DNA of 64,000 bases from Tieghemiomyces parasiticus (lineage: Eukaryota; Kickxellomycota; Dimargaritomycetes; Dimargaritales; Dimargaritaceae): positions 1 to 64,000 of the forward strand of contig JANBPT010000135.1 in NCBI GenBank assembly GCA_027575765.1. Direction: 5' to 3'. Under the pieces are notes generated by a model. That model was not told the DNA's origin, searched no databases, and saw only the letters and a program-made list of their open reading frames with translations. The translations under genes and the position numbers were made by a program. Of the stretch, positions 55,593 through 64,000 are shown piece by piece (within the stretch, counting starts at the first letter, position 1; every line of letters starts with the position of its first letter).

Positions 55593-58500
55593 TAGATTTC
55601 ATCTGGAGCACTGCGATCAGTGTACTCCAGCTTAAAAGTGTCAGATGATTTTGCTTCGCCTATATGAGCAGGTGAGGCCAGTGCCAAAGGCCATGAAACT
55701 GTTCTGGTCGGGACTGGCTGACTGGCTTACCAAGGTATATCGAGATCCAAAACGAAAAAAGTCCTACCGGTCTTGCCTCAGCCCGCGGGCGGTCCCCCTT
55801 ACCCTGAGGGAGCCGCTTTGGTATAGGCGACCTCCTACTTCCAGGAGGCGGAGGTCATTCAACTACACTCCTGCGCTTAGATAGGAGGTCTCACCGTAAC
55901 AACGATTAAGTAGAGTTGTACCAGGGTAAACTGGTAAGTAGATAATAGTCTACCAACCGGTTGTGCAAACAAATTCCCTAACTTCCCCGTAGTTTCATAG
56001 CCAGTTAAGTAAGTTAATTGGTAAGTCTGTCAGTTAAAATGATACCTCCAATACAAGTACCCAAGGAATCCCGTTCTGTGAATGCTGAATGCTGGGTAAA
56101 GGGTGACCTGCTCAGCAGTATCTTATTGAAGTGAGGTACTCTCATATTACAAAAATAAAGCCCGTGCCGCCTCTATGGTATCGGCCATCTGTATTCATAC
56201 TAGGGTATTGTTTAACTGACTTCATGTTTGAGAAGGGTAAGTAGGATCAGGTGACTTGTGAAGGGTGAATCGGGATGTAGAAAGGAAAACGGTGCAGAGT
56301 ATGGGGTCTCCCATCGTTAGTTTGTACCAACCTATGGCACCATAGACGCCTACACGCCTTCACCGCTTTATATAATTACGATTTAAGTAGGACGACCACA
56401 AACCGTCACTTGGTTATCTCCCCGCCCCTCGCTGCCAACACCACCACGTTGTTTGCTAATTACGGCGAGCTTCAGGACTGTTATTTGAATCTCTAGTTCG
56501 CCTAATAGTGCGAAACGCACTTTGCGTGCGCATAAACTAACCTCCAGCCCCACCCCACTTCACAGTAGTCCATGGGGATTGCATGTCTCCCCCCTTTTTT
56601 TCCTATCTATTCACTGTCAGCACTTCTTGCCTATTGGGCCACTCCCACCCCAGATACGTTGAGGCCTCCTCCTTTTGGGGTTCCCAGACTTTCACTCAAC
56701 ACTGAGCCCCGACAAGGTTGCAAGACCTGGTGTGCTATGTCGTCATGTAATCAATAGGTCAGTGAGGCCCTCAGTACTTGGTAAAAATGATAAACCCGCA
56801 ATTCCCTAGCTTCATCGCTAAGGTAGTCAAAAGAGTGGGTGCGACAATTTGATATACTGTCTGCTAGTGAATTCCATATCTGGTATTATCTACCACTCTT
56901 CTCGTCTAGCCACGCTCCCTGGCATATCCAATGGTAAAGCCCTCGAACCAATTGGTAGACGGTGGGGGTCATTAAACTGTAACACGTAGCTGTCAAATAC
57001 TGATAAAATTGTTTTTTTACCCGATTCATATCCAACCGGTCCTCCAACAGTCTAGTAAAATTCTGTTTATAACGAATCGGACGGTCGTTTCGACTCACTG
57101 GATTTTTGTAGAATAGTAATCCTTGTTGGAATTCTACTATGACCTCTTTATCCTATTAGTAGTACGAACGTGAACTCATATTATGTAAACATTACGTAGT
57201 CATTTCTGTTCTATTTTTAGCTTATGTTCTTCTTCCGCTCGTCAGCCTCCCTATAGAGCCACCCATTACTATACCTTTTCACATAAAAAGGCACAAGCCA
57301 CTCGCTGCGACATAGAAAAGCGAAAGGTTCACAATTTACTATCATTGTTATGTTTATATTCTCTCTACTGCTGCTTATAAAATCATCAGTTACTTCAACA
57401 ATCCCTGGTTACGTGCGCACCAAACCCCTAGAGTGTTCCTAAACCTTGATTGACTAATGGCCATTACTTAGTCCACCACCATCTAGTCCCGCTTCTCGGT
57501 ACTCGGGGTATACTTACCGATTTGTCCACTTTTGTCCCGTAGTAATTGTCTTTTAGCTGATGCGTTTCCCTATGCTTACATCATTTATAATATGTTATAG
57601 CGAATAAAGCACGCACCGTTCCTCAGTTCAAAGATAGGGAGTAGATCGAAAAAATGCCGCATATCTCCCGATCGCTAGCCCGTAAGCCCCTCCACCCCTT
57701 CCCAATGAAAAGCAAAGCACATACCTCGTTTCGTGTTACTCCGCACCATGAGGGGGATAATAGTTTCACCGTTGGTGCATGGGTAAAATGGTGCCTAACT
57801 GCAGCGAGTGAATCATGGGTGCTGTGACCACTAACAGAGTAGCTGGAGGTGATGAAGTACCATACGAAACACCCGGCCCTTATATGGCTAAATGGTCCAG
57901 CTAGCTTGGGATTTAGGGTGGTCGTCCCCAACACCATAATTGAGAGTGTAATGAAAGGTGACCCTCATTCTCGTGGATCAAAAAAGGCATAACGGCGACC
58001 GCTGTTACCATACCGTGTCGAAATACGGTATTGTATAGCTATACCCGTCCAAGAATACAGTCAACGCTGTGCTAGCCCCCAGGTCGTCGTACTATGACCA
58101 TGCAGACCGTGTCACGGAGCGGGTGTCGGGATAGTTTTACCACTGTGCACTTGCAGCAGGGGAGGAGTTCTGGGGCAGCCCGATACCCTTGTGCGAGACC
58201 TCTGATAAATGATGTTGGTAAACATATAATCAAGATCCGGTGGTGGCGTTCTCATCGCAGAGAAGGCCGGGCGGAATTAGCCGACATTACATGTAAAAGA
58301 GTGGGATCGGATACCTTTAACGAGTTAGCGCAAGTCTGTTGGCGGATACAGAATAGGTAATCCCATGAGGAGCCACGTCCAGCTGATGTTGCCGGTTGCC
58401 TTGGCGAACAATGACTTACGTGGATTGGGCGCCACGAGTGTCAGCGCGTCCTTCCGACGTGACCACCTTCCTTGGTTGAGGGGTTCGAGATGAGGCGGGG

Positions 58501-59709
58501 ACATGTTGACGACAGGTGTCAGGGGATGTAAGCCACCACTTGCGAGGGATAGTTTGCCAACGAGGTATGCAACTGGAGAGTGCGCGCTCGGACATGCCAG
58601 GCCATCTGCGTTGGATTTCCGCCGGGCATCCTAATTCCATTCGCACGATCAGCAGCTTACCCTTCACAACCTCTTTCCTATTTACCACACACCTCTTGGA
58701 TGTACGGCCCGCCTCATCAAAATACTGTATGACCAAACCGGTTTATATTTCACAGGTGGGCTAGCCACCGCTATCCTTAGGTAGTGGTCAAAGAGATGGG
58801 AGGATGAACAGGTCAGCCCCAAGCCATACTGGCCAAAGAAAGGGGGAGGGCATTTGGGTGAGGGAGAGACAATCTGATGGAGGACGGCTGTGGTAGTTTT
58901 ATGTGAGCAGGTTGCCGGGCAGACCTGTGTCACGAACTGCTATGTCTTGCCCGACCCGCCCTCCCCTCGTAAATTACAAACCACCGACGGCACTCCGTTA
59001 GGTACTAGGCGGGATCGGAGTACCAGACAGGTGAGGCCGGGCTGTTTACGAGTCACGAGGGCATCTGTAGGCTATTGGGCCCGGGAAGCCGAAGGGGGCT
59101 CCGGATTGATAAATTGAGGGGGAGAGGCTGAGTACGCTGCATATTTTAGTCTCGACTTGCCCATCTTTCCTGCATCACTAGACACCCCAAGGGCCCTTAC
59201 AAGGCCGTTTCTTACGAGTGGCGGCTCGGGGTGAACAGGTGAAATACGCTATCCGATTTCCATCGCAAAGGGTATTCTCTCTGCTTACAAGTTGAAATCG
59301 AGGGAGCGAAGGAGGGCCACTGTCGATATGTGAAACGGATAGAAAAATGGGCGACAACCTCATTCTACCCTGCCGAGATTCAAGAACGCTATGTGGAAGC
59401 CCATGGTAATTCTCACTCTGGGTGGCAGGGATTCGTGAGTGGCCATTCCCATTGGAATAAAGGGGTCGAGGGGGGATTGGAGCGGTTATGGCCTGCGCGC
59501 GGACCACGATCACCACACCAATGGGTGGGCGGGGGGAGGGTCGTGCAGGATGAAGTCAACTGTTTGAAATGGTGCAATGTGGTGTGCGATGTTGCCCACC
59601 TTGCCGCAAATTAGGGGAGAAAAGGGGGGAGGCGGGGATGGAAATGCCTCTTTCGCATTGATCCTCTTCAAATATGGGCTGGATCTTCCTTCCCATCTCC
59701 CTTGCCAGT
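55593..59709. other. Long intergenic region, no gene seen
   Basis: Four kilobases without a supportable gene. A minus ATG frame of 104 codons (57937-57623) and minus frames at 58416-58933 have no recognisable motif. An ATATAAAC followed by a short ATG frame near 58745-58700 (minus) stops after 11 codons. Confidence 0.5.
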
Positions 59710-59717
59710 TATAAATA
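59710..59717 (+). promoter_or_regulatory. TATAAATA box at the start of the BED-gene leader
   Basis: TATAAATA lies at the upstream edge of a C/T-rich tract that continues to the BED-finger gene 1.7 kb downstream, the same layout as at the WOPR gene. Confidence 0.35.
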
Positions 59718-61408
59718 CGCGCTGCTCGCTCGCATGTCCTACTTGGTTATCCAAGCTTTCCACATCACCAGTACGCTACCCTCCCCTCAGGCTCTCCACG
59801 CCTACTCCAATGAATCATCCAGGTCCAGCTGCCCACCGCTGAGTACCATCCGTCTGTTCTCGATTCTAACTGGCGTTACGCTAATCTCGCTCTGTACATT
59901 GTCGTTTGAGTGGTAAGTCTTCCCAAAGCCAGTTCGCTTTACTCGGAACTTGAACGGCCAGATGTGCTGTATTGCCCCTTAACGGGCTCCCTATTCATCA
60001 GTAGGTGAGGGCGATACGCCCGCAGGGGCCTGTCACTCGGAAGCCGTGTCAGCCACGTGTCTCCTTCATTGACAGATCCCAGTTGACAGAATGTCTCAAC
60101 CGCACCAGTGACCGAGCCAGTCCTACGGTTCTGTATTCGTTTCGGGCCGGCAGCCCTGTATCTAGTTGGGATACCCTGCTCGACCCTTCCCCTCCCCCTG
60201 GGCTGTGTTATAGGTGTGGGTCTTCTTCACTAACCAACCGCCTGTACTCTTCTCCCTGGATCCCATCTCCCTGCTGCCTTCCCCGTTAGCAAGCCCTATT
60301 CGCCTGACACTCCGCCCCTGTGACAGATCGTTAAGCCCACAACATCTCAATCGGTAAGTCCTGCGGTGTTAGCAGATACGATTTGGGCGTCTCATCTGGA
60401 AACGGGTCGATACTTTGCGCCGCCTTCAGGAGTAGAGGAGGGCACGTTGGGCCTTACACGAGCGGGTGGGCTGGCTTTTCCGTAAAACCACGTACTTAAC
60501 CTCACCTGCTTTCCGTAGCGTATCATACAGCAACGGGCGGCCGGTCTGCTTTGTAAAGGATGTGAATTCTACAGCTGACTAGCTCGCATGTCTGGATCTC
60601 GTGATATCACCTCGTCGATTTGTGCACGTTGGTTTGGTGTTTTATACGCTTTTTCTTGGGTAACTGTTCAGTCAGTAGCGCCCTTCCCATTAACCTGTGC
60701 AGTGGCCCCTCTCGCCCATTTTTTATGCAAATCAGTTTTTATTGACGAGCAAACGGGGCGATCTTTGGTGGGAATACCTCAGAGCCGCCGCTGGAGGTGT
60801 GCAGCTACGGTGTGTTGGCCTGACTCCCTACATGTGCTAGTCGCCGCTCCCATCCTGCCGTCACTTTACCCCACCTCCCTACCGGTCTAGTCCCATTTGG
60901 CCTTCATCCTCCAATATAGTATCTTTACGCCAAGCTGTGCCTCTACCGTCGATTGAAACGCTAACCGCGCACTCCATGGGATGCGGGTGTACGGCGGCCC
61001 ACCGCTTTGCCAACACCTCCTAAACGGGAACTAACCTTAACTAGCATGTGTTCACTCTCCTGGTACTTTTATTCACATACTAGATCCCCGACTTGGATGT
61101 CGTCAGTTCCTTGCCACTGGCAGCTCCAGACAACTACGTACCCCCCTGGCAGGACTTAGCCTCTTACCCCGTGGTACGCGTTTTATTGTAAATCGTGTCC
61201 CCCTGCAGTGATCTACACTTTCCGAGTCGCCAATTAGTGTACTCTGCTCTACCATATTTGTCTCATTGCCGAAATCGTCAACCCAGTAGCTTCCATTGCC
61301 AGTCCCGCCTGCGCAGCTATTGAATTGTCATCTACTCTCTTTACGACTACGCTTTTCCCCTGAACTCCCCCGTTCTCTTTCTCTCGTCTAGGGGCTGTTA
61401 CACTCGCC
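59718..61408 (+). other. Pyrimidine-rich stretch, probable long leader of the BED gene
   Basis: Plus strand C/T-rich throughout. It contains splice-like signals (GTAAGT after GAGTG at 59912, TTGACAG near 60075, CTCGTCTAG at 61382-61390 just before the BED start), so 5'-UTR introns are plausible. Short frames (59674-59916, 60005-60289, 60588-60890) could not be linked into one coding chain. Confidence 0.35.
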
Positions 61409-62347
61409 ATGCCCAAGTCCCCCAGCGAAATCTGGACCCACTTTGAGGTGGTGCCCAAGTCGGAGCAGGCCAAGAACGCCCACCTCCAGACCGACCAGTA
61501 CCGCTGTCGCTACTGCAGGGAAGTCCGCGCCAAGAACGCATCCCGGTTCATCAATCATATCGCCCGCGACTGCACCGAGGTGCCACCCGCCGTAGCCCAG
61601 GAGGTCCGTACACGACTCTACAAGCAACACCGGACGACTGCTCCACGTGAGGCATACGGCGGTCGACTGACGCGCACCGACCCTGAACTGCGAGTCTTGA
61701 CTGGCCGGTACGGTAATTCCGACTATGGGGCGCAGTTTAGCGAGCAGGTAGCAGTAGCTTTTTCGCGGACCGGCTATGATGACACCCAAGCACCGCCAGT
61801 CCATCCCCCATATGTCTCACACAGTACGTCTCAAGGCGGCGGCAGGGTTCAAGAGATAAGCGACAAGGATATACACCCCGACCGTCGGTGGATTCCTGAC
61901 CCTCTCTTGCCTCCTCAGCGAGTGGTCCTGCCCTCGATTGATACGCTAGTCAACCTTACCGAGGATAATTGTGGCATTGAGTCGGTGAAACGGACTTCAT
62001 ACTCCCCTCAACACCCCCCTCGATGGACCAGTGACAGCCCACCCCAGTGGTCTTTCGCCATTACCAACCATCTGCCCAGCCCACCAAGTCTGCCATTGCC
62101 AGCATTGGCCGCGGTCACCCGTGGCTGCGGGATTGCTGAGGGCCAGCAGCCCCATCCTATTGATTTAGCCACGCACATCAGCTCATATTATCCGTCTCGG
62201 AGTGCAGAGAATTACATAAGGCGCGATCACATCACATGCTATCTACGCCAGCCGTCCCAGACGGCACCTTTGAGTTCGACCAATGCCCCACTGGAAAATG
62301 AGTTACCTGCTAGACACACCCGGTGTCTGCCTTTCACCTCCTATTGA
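61409..62347 (+). CDS. BED-type zinc-finger protein
   Basis: A 312-residue single-exon protein starting at ATG 61409. An N-terminal BED finger (about 5-58) has SEIWTHFEVVPKSEQAKNAH, then Cys33, Cys36, His50 and Cys55 in YRCRYCREVRAKNASRFINH and IARDC, that is C-X2-C-X13-H-X4-C. The remaining 250 residues are Pro/Ser-rich without an RNase-H-like hAT transposase domain, dimerisation domain or second finger. BED fingers bind DNA in chromatin factors and in hAT transposases. The intact ORF without a transposase core points to a host gene, perhaps domesticated. Function unknown. Confidence 0.72.
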   Translation: MPKSPSEIWTHFEVVPKSEQAKNAHLQTDQYRCRYCREVRAKNASRFINHIARDCTEVPPAVAQEVRTRLYKQHRTTAPREAYGGRLTRTDPELRVLTGRYGNSDYGAQFSEQVAVAFSRTGYDDTQAPPVHPPYVSHSTSQGGGRVQEISDKDIHPDRRWIPDPLLPPQRVVLPSIDTLVNLTEDNCGIESVKRTSYSPQHPPRWTSDSPPQWSFAITNHLPSPPSLPLPALAAVTRGCGIAEGQQPHPIDLATHISSYYPSRSAENYIRRDHITCYLRQPSQTAPLSSTNAPLENELPARHTRCLPFTSY

Positions 62348-62947
62348 CAATTGACCCTTCTATCATCACATCATACGGCCCACTGCCTTGGGGGTTCCCC
62401 TGCAAAACCAAGCCATCTATTTCCTCGCTTCTAACTGCCTGAGCTCTGAAGTATCAAGTCATTCTTAGTGGCGGCCAGTCTTGAACAGGATTCGTAATTA
62501 AACTTCCTAACGTATCCCACGGCTGTTCCGATAAATTGGGGAGCTCTTAACCTAACAGTGCATAGACGATACAGGCTCATATTGCTTAGCTAAATTCGAA
62601 TATTCCTTCAACCACTAAGTATGATGCGTTCTGCTGATCGCTCGAAACTTAGCCGCAATAAAATTCGATCCGCTATACTAGTTGGTATGGACGAGTAAAT
62701 TGACATTGTGATAAATAGAGACCAAGACGGTGGTTCTTACATTATGATACAAGTGCCCTAATTTGGTAGCTAAGAAGCACCTCGCAGCAACCACCAGTCA
62801 TCCCACACCCTAGACCGTCACCATTGACCAAGCCACCTAACCAGTGTGGCTTCAACCACCAATGTATATCTGCCCCTATTACCTTCACCAAAACTTAATC
62901 CCTATCCATTAACGCCTCAACTACTGAATTCTTCCTTACCTTGAGAG
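62348..62947. other. Intergenic, no gene seen
   Basis: 3' flank of the BED gene, becoming AT-richer. No feature supported. Confidence 0.45.
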
Positions 62948-64000
62948 CCGAAATATGTTATATCCGTACTCTTATTGCATGAATTTGAAGAACGACACCA
63001 AGAACAACTCCTTAAGAATCACACCTATAAGATCCGCCAGCTATATACACCAACAAAAGAACTCCTTAATAAAATTATTATTATCTTACTATATTTTATT
63101 GACTATTCCGATCACTCTGGATACCTACCTACCACACCTAAGCCGTCTATATTATTAATATTATGCTTTTACTCACAATGGAAGATGCGGCAACACTCAG
63201 TATCAATAATTCCAACTGTAATCTATACATTTCAGCCTGATTTCTTTCAAAGTCTTCTGGCTAAGAAACTCTTCCCCAAGAGCATAAATCAATGAAGACC
63301 CAAGGGTTGGGACCAGCAGGTGGAATATCAATTAAAAATTTACCTGATCTCTCTTGCAGACCAAGACACCCACTAGATGCTAAGCAGTGCCCCCAAGGGC
63401 TGCTTTCCCTAAGGTATTTTTTATCTGCTTGTTCACCAGCAGAAAGCTCTCATTATATAATTTCGAATATAATAATCCTATTTTTTGAGCCATGTTCTAT
63501 ATCAAACTTTGATTGATTAACAATCTGATAGCACTTGTGTGGCTCTCCAGGACCCCAGAGTGTGGTTTACTAAAGAAGTGCAAAATCAGATAAAAATGAT
63601 TAATTACAAAGACATTAGTAGGGTTCATTGGGCTTTTATAGCTGGGAGATGTGCACAAGATTGGGTCCTGGTGGTGAGACACAAATAGGTTTGTGAGACA
63701 CTTGGTTTTGGCCAATTGCTGTTGCTAAGGGGCTGTGGCCATGTCTGCACGGTATCACCATGGCTTGCAGAAGTTCTGCAAACATCAGCTTTTTAAGTGC
63801 CAACAGCTTGTGGTGTAGTATAATACTAACAGTGAGAATACAGTATATGATAGCCTGTCATTTATTGAAGCAGCTGGAAAATTGGTATTATATATTTCTT
63901 CCAGCCATCATTACCATGTGACATCTGGTAGCAGCAATATTGTGAAACAACATAAAGAAGAGGATAAAAATAATGTGGCTTAAAAGTGACAGAAGGACAA
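62948..64000. other. AT-rich terminal segment of different composition, possible transposon remnant
   Basis: Composition shifts to AT-rich, poly-A/T-biased DNA. Frames such as 62975-63295 (EFEERHQEQLLKNHTYKIRQ, TPTKELLNKIIIILLY) and a broken plus frame near 63535-63690 (WFTKEVQNQIKMINYKDISR, VHWAFIAGRCAQDWVLVVRH) look like decayed coding sequence, but I cannot assign a family. No terminal repeat is visible, and the segment may continue past the window. Confidence 0.35.

Noticed and set aside
57623..57937. 104-codon minus ATG frame
   Set aside because: No motif, no conserved pattern and no promoter signal; a length expected by chance in this much intergenic DNA.
58416..58933. Minus frames including a readable YFDEAGRTSKRCVVNRKEVV segment
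   Set aside because: Splice-like CAG precedes it but no start exon or continuation could be assembled, and no family is recognisable.
59734..60289. Possible multi-exon gene (MSYLVIQAFHITSTLPS... followed by a Ser/Pro-rich exon)
   Set aside because: Joining at the GTAAGT and TTGACAG sites creates an immediate stop; no phase-consistent model was found.

Overview
This window looks like nuclear DNA from a fungus. The coding capacity is typically fungal: a Gti1/Pac2 (WOPR) regulator, a Fungal_trans-type regulator, a bifunctional TRP3, Cnn1/CENP-T, Sld3, Acl4 and a DUF1763-like protein. The genes are separated by intergenic DNA without genes, and introns are short (77-316 bp) with GTAAGT/GTGAGT-type donors. 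No bacterial operons, rRNA or CRISPR are visible. Many genes are preceded by C/T-rich leaders on their coding strand. An early-diverging lineage (for example Zoopagomycota) is my guess, but the sequence alone does not prove it.

Layout. 1-12.5 kb is gene-poor. It holds a possible exon running off the left edge, a decayed DD34D mariner element (1775-2979, TA-flanked) and, from 10.34 kb, a 2-kb pyrimidine-rich leader to the WOPR gene (12513-13796). 15.1-18.5 kb has a small secreted protein (+) converging on LSM2 (-), then the ribosome-assembly chaperone ACL4 (-). 18.5-21.2 kb is intergenic except for a perfect 21-bp palindrome next to a TATA box with no recognisable gene after it. 21.2-23.1 kb is a transcription regulator without a zinc cluster. 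24.4-29.3 kb holds mitoribosomal mL44 (-) diverging from a small LYR/DUF1763-like gene (+), which converges on a carnitine acetyltransferase ending in SKL (-). 29.3-33 kb is empty. 33-54 kb is the gene-dense part: DDI1 (-), eIF2B gamma (+), SEN15 (-), a TOPORS-like RING ligase (+), TRP3 (+), CENP-T/CNN1 (+), a candidate two-exon orphan gene (-), ILV1 (+), SEC20 (+) and SLD3 (+). 54-61.4 kb is gene-poor, with a second, internally deleted mariner copy (-). A BED-finger protein (+) sits at 61.4-62.3 kb behind another long pyrimidine-rich leader. The last 1.1 kb is AT-rich and unlike the rest.

Functional grouping. There is no metabolic cluster; these are mostly single-copy housekeeping genes. Recurrent themes are RNA and ribosome biology (LSM2, ACL4, mL44, SEN15, eIF2B gamma), amino-acid synthesis (TRP3 with a perfect Gcn4-type TGACTCA upstream, and ILV1), chromosome duplication and segregation (SLD3, CENP-T), protein quality control (DDI1, TOPORS-like) and development-type regulators (WOPR, Fungal_trans, BED). 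Most gene models were assembled by hand from reading frame, splice sites and family conservation. Exon coordinates are in each entry.
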